From assembly GCF_000420645.1 (NCBI RefSeq), contig NZ_ATVI01000009.1, positions 62,001-126,000 of the forward strand: a stretch of 64,000 nucleotides of DNA, written 5' to 3'. The position numbers and the translations under genes were made by a program. Positions 36,170 to 46,197 of this stretch are shown piece after piece. The notes under the pieces are model-generated. The model was given only the letters and a program-made list of their open reading frames with translations. It was not told where the DNA came from and ran no database searches. Position 1 is the stretch's first letter; every line of letters begins with the position of its first letter. This stretch comes from Nevskia ramosa DSM 11499 (GTDB lineage Bacteria; Pseudomonadota; Gammaproteobacteria; Nevskiales; Nevskiaceae).

Positions 36170-36958
36170 ATGAAACTCGGACTCGAACGCAGCACCGCGC
36201 TGGTCACCGCATCCAGTGGCGGCATCGGCCTGGAGATCGCCCGCACGCTGGCAGCCGAAGGCGCGACCGTGGTGGTCAATGGCCGCAGCGACAAAACCGT
36301 CGCCCAGGCGATCGCCAGCATTCGCGCCACACATCCGGAAGCGAAGCTGATCGCGCTGGCGGCCGACAACGGCACTGCCGAAGGCTGTGTAGCGACGATC
36401 AAGCAGCTGCCCGAGGTCGACATCCTGGTCAACAACCTCGGCATCTACGAGGCGGTCGGCTTCTTCGAGGAAAGCGACGCCGACTGGCAGCGCCTGTTCG
36501 AGGTCAACGTGATGAGCGGCGTGCGTCTCGCGCGTCATTACCTGCGCGGCATGCTGGCGCGCGGTGACGGCCGGGTGGTGTTCATCTCCAGCGAATCGGG
36601 CGTCAGCCCGGCGCCGGAAATGGCGCACTACAGCGCGACCAAGACCATGCAGCTCGGCATCTCGCGGGCCTTGGCCGAGCTGACCAAGGGCACGCGAGTG
36701 ACGGTCAACTCGGTGTTGCCGGGGCCGACGCGCACCGAGAGTGTCGAGAAGTTCATGGCTGATCTGTTCCCAGGTCTGGGCCCGGACGAGATCAGCAAGC
36801 GCTTCATCGCCGAGAACCGGCCTACCTCGCTGATCGGTCGACTGATCGATCCCAGCGAGATCGCCGATGTCGTCGCCTTCGTCTGCAGCGCCCGCGCCGC
36901 GATCATCAACGGCGCGGCGATCCGCGCCGAAGGCGGCCTGGTGCGCAGCGTCTTCTGA
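36170..36958 (+). CDS. Short-chain dehydrogenase/reductase
   Basis: The 262-residue protein has the SDR cofactor motif [10 protein letters not shown] (about 13-22, TGxxxGIG-like), DILVNNLG (about 84-91), and the catalytic serine and YxxxK (HYSATK) near 145-155. It ends with the usual ...[12 protein letters not shown] block. It oxidises or reduces an unspecified alcohol or ketone with NAD(P). The start ATG is at 36170, after the terminator of the preceding gene, so it needs its own promoter. It may still be part of the LysR-controlled locus. Confidence 0.9.
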   Translation: MKLGLERSTALVTASSGGIGLEIARTLAAEGATVVVNGRSDKTVAQAIASIRATHPEAKLIALAADNGTAEGCVATIKQLPEVDILVNNLGIYEAVGFFEESDADWQRLFEVNVMSGVRLARHYLRGMLARGDGRVVFISSESGVSPAPEMAHYSATKTMQLGISRALAELTKGTRVTVNSVLPGPTRTESVEKFMADLFPGLGPDEISKRFIAENRPTSLIGRLIDPSEIADVVAFVCSARAAIINGAAIRAEGGLVRSVF

Positions 36959-36965
36959 GCCTGAT

Positions 36966-38837
36966 CTACGGCGTGCCGCGCAGCTTGACGATGACGCCGC
37001 CGTCCTGCTGCTCGATCCAGGTATCGACATTGCGTTCGAGGATGTCCAGCGGCAGCGCGCCGGAGCCGAGTACCACGTCGTGGAAGCCGCGGATGTCGAA
37101 CTTCGAGCCCAAGGTCGCGGTTGCGCGGGCACGCAGTTCCTTGATTTTCAGCTCGCCGATCTTGTACGCCAGCGCCTGGCCGGGCCAGGCGATGTAGCGA
37201 TCGATCTCGTTGGTGATGTCCAGTTCGGCGCGTGGCGTGTTGGCCTTGAAGAAGTCGATCGCCTGCTGACGGCTCCATCCCTTGGCGTGCATGCCGGTAT
37301 CGACGACCAAGCGCACGGCGCGCCACATCTCGTAGGTGAGCTGGCCGAACTTCGAATAAGGGTCCTGATAGAGGCCGATCTCCGGGCCGAGGCTCTCCGC
37401 GTAAAGGCCCCAGCCTTCGACGAAGGCGGTGAACGAGATCTGGCTGCGGAACGCTGGCAACGTGCCGCCGGCATCGCTGACCAGCTCCTGCTGCAGCGCA
37501 ATCTGCAAGTGATGGCCGGGCACCGCTTCATGCGCGGTCAGCGCTTCCTGCTCCCACTTCGGCCGCGAGCCGGGCTTGTAGAGGTTTGCGTAGAAATTGC
37601 CGGCGCGGGTGCCATCGGCAGCGCCCGGCTGGTAGTACGCGGTGTGGGTGTCCGGGGCGCTGGCCTCGGGCACGGCACGCACGCCGTAGGGCAGGCGCGG
37701 CAGCTTGCCGAACAGTTTCGGCAGTTCCGGATCGATGCGCTTGGCGATATCGCGATAAGCGCTCAACAAGGTCGCGCCGTCGCGGTAGAAGAACTTCGGA
37801 TCGGTGCGCAGATAGGTAAAGAAGGCTTTCAGGTTGCCCTGATAGCCGACCTGCTTGCGGATCGCTTCCATCTCGCCGCGGATGCGCGTGACTTCGCGCT
37901 GGCCGATGTCGTGGATCTCGTCCGGCGTCAGATTGGTGGTGGTGCTGGTGCGCGCCGCGAAGGCGTAGGCATCGCGGCCTTCAGGCAATTCCGAGGCGCC
38001 GACCGAATCGCGGCACTTCGGCAGATATTCCTTCGCCACGACGTCCTTCAGCCGCTGCCAGGCGGGCAGAGCGCTGTCGCGGATCGCAGCTTTCGCGGCA
38101 TCGGCCAGCCGGGCGCGCTGGTCTTCCGGCACGCCGGGCGCGAACTTCAGGAACGGGGTGTACAGCGGGCTGGCTTCGGGCTTCTTGACCAGCTGCCGGT
38201 CGATCTGCGGCGGCACCCGCTTCATGATCACCTTCGGCACCGTGCGGCCTTCGGCGAGGCCCATGCGCAGCAGGACGATGCTCTGGTCGACGGCCGCATC
38301 GATGCCGCGGATGCGGCGGATCCAGTTCTCGTAGTCGAGCACCGTCTCGAACTGCAGCGCTTCGGCGAGCTGGTCGGACGTCTGCACGCCGCCAAGATGG
38401 TTGATCGGCTGCAGATGGCCGCGATAGCGATAGGCCTCGATGTCGCGCTCGAGCTGCTGACGATAGAGATCGAAGTTCAGCTGGCCGGCCGGCGTCAGGC
38501 GTTCGCGGTCGATCTCCAGCAGCTTCAGCAGCGCGGCCGCATCGGCGACATGGCGCGCTTCGATCGCATCCAGGCTCATGTCGGTCCAGCGATCGTCGTA
38601 GCGATGGTCGCCGGTCAGCGAGGCTTCCTCGGGATGATCGACCAGCCAGCGCTGCCATTCGCTCGCCAGCAGCGTCGTCAGCCGCTGCGCTGGATCGCCC
38701 TTGGCTGGCGGTGTCAGGGCCAGCACGCCCGGCGGCACGGACTGCGAGCCCGGCTTCGCGGACTTGCCGGCGCAGCCTGACAGCAGGACCAGCGCGGCGA
38801 TCGATGAGCAGTAAAAGGCTTTCAACGAATTCCCCAA
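36966..38837 (-). CDS. DUF885 family lipoprotein, putative zinc peptidase-like
   Basis: The 623-residue protein has a lipoprotein signal (VLLSGC, Cys22) and a DUF885 domain. Near 456-463 it has HEAVPGHH, followed by EGWGLYAE around 492, the likely zinc-binding residues (HExxxxH plus Glu) of this peptidase-like family. It is probably anchored in the periplasmic leaflet of a membrane. Substrate is unknown. It is encoded downstream of nothing obvious on its own strand, 42 bases upstream of the pilR stop, so it could be read through from it or be separate. No signs of damage. Confidence 0.87.
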   Translation of the reverse strand: MGNSLKAFYCSSIAALVLLSGCAGKSAKPGSQSVPPGVLALTPPAKGDPAQRLTTLLASEWQRWLVDHPEEASLTGDHRYDDRWTDMSLDAIEARHVADAAALLKLLEIDRERLTPAGQLNFDLYRQQLERDIEAYRYRGHLQPINHLGGVQTSDQLAEALQFETVLDYENWIRRIRGIDAAVDQSIVLLRMGLAEGRTVPKVIMKRVPPQIDRQLVKKPEASPLYTPFLKFAPGVPEDQRARLADAAKAAIRDSALPAWQRLKDVVAKEYLPKCRDSVGASELPEGRDAYAFAARTSTTTNLTPDEIHDIGQREVTRIRGEMEAIRKQVGYQGNLKAFFTYLRTDPKFFYRDGATLLSAYRDIAKRIDPELPKLFGKLPRLPYGVRAVPEASAPDTHTAYYQPGAADGTRAGNFYANLYKPGSRPKWEQEALTAHEAVPGHHLQIALQQELVSDAGGTLPAFRSQISFTAFVEGWGLYAESLGPEIGLYQDPYSKFGQLTYEMWRAVRLVVDTGMHAKGWSRQQAIDFFKANTPRAELDITNEIDRYIAWPGQALAYKIGELKIKELRARATATLGSKFDIRGFHDVVLGSGALPLDILERNVDTWIEQQDGGVIVKLRGTP

Positions 38838-38879
38838 TGAATGTGATGGGTCAATGAAGCAAGAAATGGTGCCAGCGGC

Positions 38880-40226
38880 TCACTCGATGTTCAGCTTCTT
38901 GATGCGATAGCGCAGCGACCGGAAGCTCATGCCGAGCAGGGCCGCGGCCCGGGTCTTGTTGTAGCGCGCCGTGGCCAGCGCTTCGACGATCGCGCGGCGT
39001 TCGATGTCTTCCATCTGGCCTTCGAGATCGTTGCCGATCGCCGCTGGAGCGGCAGCAGGCGCCGCGACCGAGCGGGCCACGCAATCGCCGCGCAGCTGCA
39101 GATCGCAGGCCAGGATCGAACCGCCATCACTGAGCGTGACGGCACGCTCGAGGACGTTTTCCAGCTCGCGGACGTTGCCCGGGAATGGATGCTCGCAGAG
39201 ACGGGCGAGGGCGGCGGCATCGAGCGTCGGCGTCACCGGCAGGCCATTGCTGCGGGCCAGCCGGACCAGGATTGCCTGGGTCAGCAGCGGGATGTCGTCG
39301 CGGCGTTCTCGCAAGGACGGCGTGCGCACTTCGATGACGTTGAGCCGGTAATAGAGATCCTGGCGGAAGGTGCCGAGCGCCAGCAGCTGGCTCAAGTCCT
39401 TGTGGGTCGCCGAGATCACCCGGACATTGACCGCCACCTCGGTCTCGCCACCGACCGGCCGTACCGCGCGCTCCTGCAGTGCGCGCAGCAGCTTCACCTG
39501 CATGTGCAGCGGCAGATCGCCGACTTCATCGAGGAACAGCGTGCCGCCTTCGGCCGCCTGGAACAGGCCGGCCTTGTCGCGCGTGGCGCCGGTGAAGCTG
39601 CCTTTCAGATGGCCGAAGAATTCGCTTTCCATCAGCTCGGCCGGAATCGCGCCGCAGTTCACCGGCACGAACGGCGCGTCGGCACGCGGGCTGCGGGTGT
39701 GGATGAGCCGGGCGACCAGTTCCTTGCCGGTGCCGGATTCGCCGGTGATGTGCACCGGTGCCTGGCTGCGGGCGAGGCGATCGATCAGCGCGCGCAGCGC
39801 TTCGATCACCGGCGTGTTGCCGAGCAGGCCGCCGTCGCCAGCGGCGCTTTCGCGCTTCAGCTTCAGCGCGGTATCGACCAGCTTGCGCAGCTGGGTCAGA
39901 TCAATGGGCTTTGAGACAAAATCGAAGGCGCCAGCCTTCAGGCTTTCGACGGCGGCCTGGGCACTGCCGTAGGCGGTGATCACCGCGACCGGCAGGCCCG
40001 GATGCTTCTTCTGGATGTGGCTGACCAGTTCGATGCCATTGCCGTCCGGCAGGCGCATGTCGGTTAGGCACAGTTCGAAGTGGTGCTCGGCCAGCAGCGC
40101 CCGCGCTTCGCGCACGGTGCCGGCGGCGCGGATGCCGAGGCCCATGCGCAGCAAGGTGATTTCGAGCAGTTCGCGGATGTCGGCTTCATCGTCGACGATC
40201 AAGGCTTGTGCGGGGGCTTTGCTCAT
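38880..40226 (-). CDS. pilR: NtrC-family sigma-54 response regulator PilR
   Basis: PilR activates sigma-54 promoters, classically pilA for type IV pili. The 448-residue protein has a receiver domain (IVDDEADIRELL, phospho-acceptor in LTDMRLPDG) and a sigma-54 activator ATPase with Walker A GESGTGKE, GSFTGAT and FLDEVGDLPL. A C-terminal helix-turn-helix (RAAALLGMSFRSLRYRIKKL) follows. Its ATG overlaps the pilS stop by 4 bases. Given the adjacent PilS with a membrane sensor domain, PilR is preferred over other NtrC types. Confidence 0.93.
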   Translation of the reverse strand: MSKAPAQALIVDDEADIRELLEITLLRMGLGIRAAGTVREARALLAEHHFELCLTDMRLPDGNGIELVSHIQKKHPGLPVAVITAYGSAQAAVESLKAGAFDFVSKPIDLTQLRKLVDTALKLKRESAAGDGGLLGNTPVIEALRALIDRLARSQAPVHITGESGTGKELVARLIHTRSPRADAPFVPVNCGAIPAELMESEFFGHLKGSFTGATRDKAGLFQAAEGGTLFLDEVGDLPLHMQVKLLRALQERAVRPVGGETEVAVNVRVISATHKDLSQLLALGTFRQDLYYRLNVIEVRTPSLRERRDDIPLLTQAILVRLARSNGLPVTPTLDAAALARLCEHPFPGNVRELENVLERAVTLSDGGSILACDLQLRGDCVARSVAAPAAAPAAIGNDLEGQMEDIERRAIVEALATARYNKTRAAALLGMSFRSLRYRIKKLNIE

Positions 40227-41896
40227 GAACGAGTCGGGACGGAAGTAAGCGGTGCTTCGCTGGCTGCGAACACCAGCCGGAACTGGGTTCCTCGAGTTCC
40301 CTGGGTGCGCGGCACATGCGATAGACGTGCTTGATTGTATTCACATATTTCCCGAGACAAATACAGCCCCAGGCCGGTGCCGCGACGGGCGGTGGTAAAG
40401 AACGGTTCGAACAGTTGCTCGCGCACCTCGACCGGGATGCCGCGGCCGTCGTCGATGATGTCCAGATACGGTCGCTGGCCCGGACTGAGGCGGCCGGCGC
40501 GGAGCCACACGTTGATCAGTACCGCTTCGGCGTCGTCATCCGGTTCCGGCGCGCCGTGCTCGAAGCTGTTCTGCCACAGGTTGTGCAGCACCTGCTGCAG
40601 CTGGTCCGGATCGAAGCGCACGCTGAGCTGTTCCGGAATCGCATCGATGCGGATCGCCCGTGCGCCTTCCGGGCAGCCTTCGGCCCAAGTCGCGATGCAG
40701 CGCTCGAGGAAGCTGCGCAGCAGCAGGTTCTGCGGCACGGCGGCGTCGCGGCGCGACAGGCGCAGCACGTCTTCGACAATCTTGTCGATCCGCACCGTGT
40801 GGCGCTGGATCATGTCGAGCAGGCGCCGGTCCTGCTCGGGCAGCGCCGGCGATTCGGCCAGCAACTGGCCGGCATGGCGGATCGCCGACAGTGGATTCCT
40901 GATCTCGTGAGCGATGCCGGCGGACAGGCGCCCGAGCGCGGCCAGCTTCAGTTGCTGCGCCTGTTCGCGCACCCGCGCCGCATCTTCGAGCAACACCAGT
41001 ACCGGTGCCCAGGCGTTCTGGCCCAGGCGCGTGAAACGCGGCAGCAGATCGGCACCGCCGGGGCTCAGGGCAATCGGCTCGGGATCGAGGTTGGGCGCTT
41101 CCTGCCAGCGGTACAGCGCCTGGGCGAGGATCGGCACGGCAGTGATCAGTGACTGGCCGTCGATGCTCGGGCTGCCATCGGAATCGCCGTCGGTCCGGGC
41201 CAGCAAACGCCGGCTGGCAGCGTTCTGCAGGCGCAGGCGACGTTCCTCGTCGATCACCAGTACGGCGGTGTCCATGCTTTCGACGATCCGCTCGTTGATC
41301 CGCGACAGGCTGGCCAGATCACTGCCGAAACGCGCCGCCAGCGCTTCGCTCTTGCGTGCGCGGGCGGCCACCGCGCCGGCACCGAGCGAGGTGACGAACA
41401 GCATCAGGCCGATCAGCCCGGCGTTGGTCAGATCCGCACCTTCGATGCGGTTCAGCGACTGGCGCAGGAACTCCGCGCCGAACACCGCGAAGGTGGCGAG
41501 TGCTGCGTGCAACAGTCCGAGGCGCAGCGGCAGCACCAGGCTGCAGCCGACGGCCGGCGTGATCAACAACACGCCCAGGCCGGATGAAGCGCCATGCGCG
41601 GCATACATCAGCAGCAGGATCGCCAGCGCATCGACGAAGAACGCCAGATGCGCCTGCACGCCACTCGATGGAAAGCGCTGATAGGTGGCGATCAGCAGCA
41701 GCAACGCCGGCAGCGCGTAGGCCGAGACGATGCGGAAGAAATTGCCTGGCTCCGAGTGATCGAAGAACCAGGCGCTGAGTTCGAGGAAATGAACGGCCAG
41801 CAGCAGCGCGATCAGGGCCAGCCGGTAGACGGCCAGCGTTCTGAGGATGCGCCAGTCCTCGAGATCGACAAAAGGATCGCGAACCAGGCTGGCCAT
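40223..41896 (-). CDS. pilS: Sensor histidine kinase PilS
   Basis: The 557-residue kinase has six membrane segments in the first 190 residues (LAVYRLALIALLLAVHFL onward), then a PAS-like domain. The histidine kinase core follows, with phospho-acceptor in GIAHEIRNPLSAIRHAG and an ATPase domain with NLWQNSFEHG and GTGLGLYLS. PilS phosphorylates PilR. The six-helix sensor is the PilS hallmark. Neither pilA nor other type IVa pilus genes are in this window, so the pilin targets lie elsewhere. The Tad locus could also be affected, but this is speculation. Confidence 0.92.
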   Translation of the reverse strand: MASLVRDPFVDLEDWRILRTLAVYRLALIALLLAVHFLELSAWFFDHSEPGNFFRIVSAYALPALLLLIATYQRFPSSGVQAHLAFFVDALAILLLMYAAHGASSGLGVLLITPAVGCSLVLPLRLGLLHAALATFAVFGAEFLRQSLNRIEGADLTNAGLIGLMLFVTSLGAGAVAARARKSEALAARFGSDLASLSRINERIVESMDTAVLVIDEERRLRLQNAASRRLLARTDGDSDGSPSIDGQSLITAVPILAQALYRWQEAPNLDPEPIALSPGGADLLPRFTRLGQNAWAPVLVLLEDAARVREQAQQLKLAALGRLSAGIAHEIRNPLSAIRHAGQLLAESPALPEQDRRLLDMIQRHTVRIDKIVEDVLRLSRRDAAVPQNLLLRSFLERCIATWAEGCPEGARAIRIDAIPEQLSVRFDPDQLQQVLHNLWQNSFEHGAPEPDDDAEAVLINVWLRAGRLSPGQRPYLDIIDDGRGIPVEVREQLFEPFFTTARRGTGLGLYLSREICEYNQARLSHVPRTQGTRGTQFRLVFAASEAPLTSVPTRS

Positions 41897-41929
41897 GGTC
41901 CCGGTCGCAGCCTCAGTGTTGCGTGACGA

Positions 41930-42142
41930 TCACGGCCGCTGCTCGCAGGCTCCGCAACGCAGGCTGGGCGACAGCGTGTTCGATGGCAGATAGGTGCCGC
42001 AGCCGGTGCAGCGCGCCATCGGCTCGAAGCGCTCCGGCGGCGGCGCATTGCGCTGACGGTTCTGCAACTGCCAGCGGATATAACTGCGGTAGAGCAGAGC
42101 GCCCACGGCGACCAGCAGCAACACCCGGATGAGTAGGGACAT
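41930..42142 (-). CDS. PP0621 family small membrane protein
   Basis: The 70-residue product has one membrane segment (about 4-22, LLIRVLLLVAVGALLYR), a basic region, and a cysteine-rich end CTGCGTYLP...RCGACEQRP with four cysteines in two CxxC-type pairs that could bind zinc. The PP0621 family is often encoded directly upstream of pilS in pseudomonads, as it is here with a 33-base gap. Its function is unknown. A role in PilS-PilR signalling is a neighbourhood inference. Confidence 0.85.
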   Translation of the reverse strand: MSLLIRVLLLVAVGALLYRSYIRWQLQNRQRNAPPPERFEPMARCTGCGTYLPSNTLSPSLRCGACEQRP

Positions 42143-42314
42143 GAACGCGCCTTAAGGATGAGCTGACAAGAGCACAAGTGTAGCGGTGCAAATGCTTTGC
42201 CTGCATCGAATGATTCAGGGAGAATGCTTGCCGCAGCCGTCCGGCTGTATCAATTCCGCACAGGCGCCCGGCGCAGATTGTGACCGGGGCCATTGCAATC
42301 CTTTTGGGGGAAGC

Positions 42315-43478
42315 ATGAACCTGCACGAGTATCAGGCGAAGGAAGTGTTTGCGCGCTACGGCATCCCGGTACCACAGGGTGGCTTGGCCACCAGTCCGGA
42401 ACAGGCCCGCGCCGTCGCCAAGCAACTCGGCACGGAAAAGGTCGTGGTCAAGGCGCAGGTGCACGCAGGCGGCCGCGGCAAGGTCGGCGGCGTGAAGCTG
42501 GTCAGTGGTGCCGATGCCGCTGAAGAAGCAGCGAAGGGCATGCTCGGCAAGATGCTGGTCACCAAGCAGACCGATGCCAAGGGTCTGCCGGTGAATTCGG
42601 TCTGGGTCGAAAAGCCGTCGAACATCGTTCGCGAGCTGTATGTGTCGGCGCTCGTCGACCGCACCAGCGAATGCGTGATCCTGATGGCCTCCGCCGCCGG
42701 CGGCATGGACATCGAGGAAGTGGCCGAGCACACCCCAGAAAAGATCAAGACCGTCACCGTCAATCCGGCGGCCGGCTTCCAGGCCTATCAGGCGCGTGAG
42801 CTCGGCTTCTTCATGGACCTGACCAAGGACCAGGTCGACCAGTTCACCAAGATCATGGCCGGCGTCTACAAGATCGTCACCGAATGCGATGCCAGCATGG
42901 TCGAGATCAACCCGCTGATCGTCACCGCCGAAGGCAACGTCTTCGCGCTCGATGCCAAGCTGAATTTCGACGACAACGCGCTGTTCCGCCAGAAGAGCAT
43001 CGCCGAGATGCGCGATGGCTCGCAGGAAGACGAGCGCGAGCGTGCCGCTGCGAAGTTCGATCTGAACTACGTGACCCTGGAAGGCGACATCGGCTGCATG
43101 GTCAACGGCGCCGGTCTGGCGATGGCGACCATGGATATCGTGAAACTGCACGGCGGCCAGCCGGCGAACTTCCTCGACGTCGGCGGTGGCACCACGGCGG
43201 AGAAGGTGACGGAAGCGTTCAAGCTGATCACCGCCAGCCCGGAAGTGAAGGCGATCTTCATCAACATCTTCGGCGGCATCGTCCGCTGCGATCTGATCGC
43301 CGAAGGCATCATCGCCGCGGTCAAGCAGGTCGGCCTGAAGATTCCGGTGATTGCGCGCCTGCAGGGCACCAACATGGAAAAGGGCCAGGCGCTGCTGCGC
43401 GAATCCGGTCTCGCCATCACGCCGATTTCCGATCTCACCGAGGCGGCCAAGGCCGTCGTCGCTGCCAGCAAGGCCTAA
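42315..43478 (+). CDS. sucC: Succinyl-CoA synthetase beta subunit
   Basis: SucC, with SucD, makes succinate and ATP or GTP from succinyl-CoA in the citric acid cycle. The 387-residue protein starts [16 protein letters not shown], has [14 protein letters not shown] (about 45-60) in the ATP-grasp domain, and ends with [13 protein letters not shown] and the C-terminal GTN-type block. The start ATG is at 42315 with a run of G (GGGGGAAGC) just upstream as the ribosome binding site. The divergent pilS group lies upstream, with a 172-base intergenic region. Confidence 0.97.
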   Translation: MNLHEYQAKEVFARYGIPVPQGGLATSPEQARAVAKQLGTEKVVVKAQVHAGGRGKVGGVKLVSGADAAEEAAKGMLGKMLVTKQTDAKGLPVNSVWVEKPSNIVRELYVSALVDRTSECVILMASAAGGMDIEEVAEHTPEKIKTVTVNPAAGFQAYQARELGFFMDLTKDQVDQFTKIMAGVYKIVTECDASMVEINPLIVTAEGNVFALDAKLNFDDNALFRQKSIAEMRDGSQEDERERAAAKFDLNYVTLEGDIGCMVNGAGLAMATMDIVKLHGGQPANFLDVGGGTTAEKVTEAFKLITASPEVKAIFINIFGGIVRCDLIAEGIIAAVKQVGLKIPVIARLQGTNMEKGQALLRESGLAITPISDLTEAAKAVVAASKA

Positions 43479-43501
43479 AGCCAAGGATTAATGAGACTGC
43501 A

Positions 43502-44371
43502 ATGAGCATCCTGATCAACAAAGACACCAAGGTCATCTGCCAGGGCTTCACCGGCAAGCAGGGCACCTTCCACTCCGAACAGGCGATCGCCTACGGCACC
43601 AAGATGGTCGGCGGCGTATCGCCGGGCAAGGGCGGCAGCAGCCATCTGTCGCTGCCGGTGTTCAACACCGCCCATGACGCCGTGCGCGCCACCGGCGCCG
43701 ACGCAACGATGATCTACGTGCCGGCCCCCGGCGCGGCGGACGCGATCCTCGAAGCGGCCGACGCCGGCATCAAGGTCATCATCTGCATCACCGAAGGCAT
43801 TCCGGTGATCGACATGGTCAAGGTCAAGGCTGCGCTTAAGGCCTATCCGGACGCTGTGCTGATCGGTCCGAACTGCCCCGGCGTGATCACCCCGGGCCAG
43901 TGCAAGATCGGCATCATGCCGGGCCACATCCACAAGCCGGGCCGTATCGGCATCGTCTCCCGCTCGGGCACGCTGACCTACGAAACCGTGCATCAGACCA
44001 CCCAGAACGGCCTCGGCCAATCGACCTGCGTCGGCATCGGTGGCGATCCGGTTCGCGGTCTCGGCTTCATCGACGTGCTGAAGCGCTTCGAAGCCGATCC
44101 GGAAACCGACGGCATGATCATGGTCGGCGAAATCGGCGGTTCTTCGGAAGAAGAAGCGGCGGCCTACATCAAGCAGTACGTCAAGAAGCCGGTGGTGGCC
44201 TACATCGCCGGTGTCACCGCACCGGCCGGCAAGCGCATGGGTCATGCCGGCGCGATCATCGCGGGCGGCAAGGGCACGGCGGACGAGAAGTTCGCGGCGC
44301 TCGAAGCGGCCGGCGTCAAAACGGTTCGCTCGCCGGCGGACCTCGGTGCGGCGATGAAGTCGCTGCTCTGA
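43502..44371 (+). CDS. sucD: Succinyl-CoA synthetase alpha subunit
   Basis: The 289-residue subunit, equal in length to E. coli SucD, has the CoA-binding Rossmann start ([22 protein letters not shown]), the [11 protein letters not shown] block, and the C-terminal catalytic-histidine motif GHAGAI. It lies 23 bases after sucC and forms one operon with it. A perfect 12-bp terminator with a UUCG loop follows 26 bases after the stop. Confidence 0.97.
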   Translation: MSILINKDTKVICQGFTGKQGTFHSEQAIAYGTKMVGGVSPGKGGSSHLSLPVFNTAHDAVRATGADATMIYVPAPGAADAILEAADAGIKVIICITEGIPVIDMVKVKAALKAYPDAVLIGPNCPGVITPGQCKIGIMPGHIHKPGRIGIVSRSGTLTYETVHQTTQNGLGQSTCVGIGGDPVRGLGFIDVLKRFEADPETDGMIMVGEIGGSSEEEAAAYIKQYVKKPVVAYIAGVTAPAGKRMGHAGAIIAGGKGTADEKFAALEAAGVKTVRSPADLGAAMKSLL

Positions 44372-44397
44372 TCGCTGTCCAGCAACTGAAGTAACCG

Positions 44398-44430
44398 GAA
44401 AGGGCGCGATTCGTCGCGCCCTTTCTCGTT
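44398..44430 (+). terminator. Intrinsic terminator of sucCD with a UUCG loop
   Basis: GAAAGGGCGCGA and TCGCGCCCTTTC make a perfect 12-bp stem around TTCG (44398-44409 with 44414-44425), the very stable UUCG tetraloop in RNA, followed by TCGTT. It closes the sucCD operon before nadE. Confidence 0.85.
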
Positions 44431-44476
44431 ATCGTGCCGGTATCGTGTCGGTCCTGATCGTGGAAACGAAACTCTG

Positions 44477-46129
44477 ATGAACAAGCCGCTGGTCCTCGCT
44501 GCCGCCCAGCTGAACCTCTGGGTCGGCGACATCGACGGCAATGTCGCCAAGATCATTGCCGCGGCCACCAAGGCCCGAGATGAATTCGGCGCCCAGCTGG
44601 TCGCCACGCCGGAGCTTTCGCTGCTCGGCTATCCGCCCGATGACCTGCTGCTGCGCACCGCGCTGCCGCAGGCGATTGCCGCTGGCCTGGAGCAGGTCGC
44701 GGCAGCTTCGAAGGGTATTCACATCGTCGTTGGCCATCCGGAGTTCGTCGACGACGCTGGCGGACGCCGCACCTACAACGCGGCCTCGGTCTATCGCGAT
44801 GGCCGACTCGTCGCCCGAGCGCGCAAGCAGTTGCTGCCAAACTATGGCGTGTTCGACGAACGCCGCCATTTCACGCCGGGCGCACCGAACGCGACGGTGT
44901 TCAAGCTCGATGGCCTGACCATCGGCCTGTGCATCTGCGAAGACATCTGGGGCCCGGGCCCGACTGCGCGTGCCAAGGCCGCCGGTGCCGAACTGCTGCT
45001 CAACATCAATGCCTCGCCCTACAACATCGGCAAGCCGGACGAGCGCCGCGTGGTGCTGCGTCAGCGTCTGGCCGAACAGGATCTGCCGATCGTCTACGTC
45101 AACTGCGCGGGCGGTCAGGACGAACTGGTGTTCGACGGCGATTCGCTGGCGATCGATGCCAATGGTTCGCTGGGCTTCGAAGCGCCGCTGTTCGACGAAG
45201 GCGTTTTCCCGCTGACCATCACGCGCCAGGACGGCGCGCTGACTTTCAGCGGCGAGCGGCGGGCAGCGTCATCGAGCGTCGCCCAGGTCTATCGCGCGCT
45301 GGTGCAGGCCACGCGCGACTACGTCAACCGCAACGGCTTTCCCGGCGCGCTGCTGGGTTTGTCCGGCGGCATCGACTCGGCGCTGGTGGCGACGATCGCC
45401 GCCGATGCCCTGGGTGCCGATCGGGTCTGGGCGGTGTCGCTGCCTTCGCGTTACACGATGGACATGTCCAACGACGATGCGCGGCTCGAAGCCGAGGCCC
45501 TCGGCATCCGCTATTCGGTGCTGCCGATCGAACGGCCGTTCGAGGCGTTCACCGAGACGCTGGCGCCGATCTTTGGCGACCGGCCGATCGATCTCGCCGA
45601 GGAAAACATGCAGTCGCGCTCGCGCGGCGTGCTGCTGATGGCGCTGTCGAACAAGTTCGGGCCGGTGGTGCTGACCACCGGCAACAAGAGCGAGATGGCG
45701 GTGGGCTATTCGACCTTGTACGGCGACATGTGCGGCGGTTTCGCACCGATCAAGGATGCGTACAAAGGTCTGGTCTACGAGCTATCGCGCTATCGCAACA
45801 CGCTGGCGCCGGCGGGCAAACCGGTGATTCCCGAGCGCGTCATCGAGCGTCCACCAAGCGCGGAACTGCGGCCGGATCAGAAGGATTCGGATTCGCTGCC
45901 GCCTTACGAGGTGCTCGATCCGATTCTCGAAGCCTATGTCGAGCGCAGTCTGTCGATCCCAGAGATCGTCGCGATGGGCTTTGATGAAGCGACGGTGCGT
46001 CGCGTCGCCGGGCTGGTGCGGCGTTCCGAGTACAAGCGTCGCCAGGCGCCGCCGGGACCGAAGATCACGCCTTGTGCCTTTGGACGCGAACGGCGCTACC
46101 CGATCACCGCCGTCTACGGCGACCGCTGA
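44477..46129 (+). CDS. nadE: Glutamine-dependent NAD+ synthetase
   Basis: This enzyme converts nicotinic acid adenine dinucleotide to NAD+. The 550-residue protein fuses an N-terminal nitrilase-type glutaminase (Glu46 in TPELSLLG, Lys117 in RKQLLP, catalytic Cys154 in LCICEDIW) to an ATP-dependent synthetase with LGLSGGIDSALV near 295-306 and TTGNKSEMAVGY. The C-terminal domain confirms the glutamine-dependent rather than ammonia-dependent form. It lies downstream of sucD with its own short leader, and a hairpin follows. Confidence 0.96.
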   Translation: MNKPLVLAAAQLNLWVGDIDGNVAKIIAAATKARDEFGAQLVATPELSLLGYPPDDLLLRTALPQAIAAGLEQVAAASKGIHIVVGHPEFVDDAGGRRTYNAASVYRDGRLVARARKQLLPNYGVFDERRHFTPGAPNATVFKLDGLTIGLCICEDIWGPGPTARAKAAGAELLLNINASPYNIGKPDERRVVLRQRLAEQDLPIVYVNCAGGQDELVFDGDSLAIDANGSLGFEAPLFDEGVFPLTITRQDGALTFSGERRAASSSVAQVYRALVQATRDYVNRNGFPGALLGLSGGIDSALVATIAADALGADRVWAVSLPSRYTMDMSNDDARLEAEALGIRYSVLPIERPFEAFTETLAPIFGDRPIDLAEENMQSRSRGVLLMALSNKFGPVVLTTGNKSEMAVGYSTLYGDMCGGFAPIKDAYKGLVYELSRYRNTLAPAGKPVIPERVIERPPSAELRPDQKDSDSLPPYEVLDPILEAYVERSLSIPEIVAMGFDEATVRRVAGLVRRSEYKRRQAPPGPKITPCAFGRERRYPITAVYGDR

Positions 46130-46143
46130 ACTGCGGGCATGAA

Positions 46144-46169
46144 AAAGGCGCAGCTTTCGCTGCGCCTTG
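46144..46169. terminator. Bidirectional terminator between nadE and bamD
   Basis: AAGGCGCAGC and GCTGCGCCTT form a perfect 10-bp stem around TTTC in the 68-base gap between convergent genes. A run of A before the stem (46142-46146) gives T-rich tail on the minus strand, so it suits bamD best. The plus-strand tail is weak. Confidence 0.78.
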
Positions 46170-46197
46170 ATGGTCCATCAACTGCTGGTCGCCGGGC

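Noticed and set aside
36867..38780. Long plus-strand frame over the DUF885 gene
   Set aside because: It lies opposite a lipoprotein gene with a clear signal and motif. It is a shadow frame.
41913..43484. Long minus-strand frame over sucC
   Set aside because: sucC is a firm plus-strand gene. The antisense frame is a by-product of codon bias.
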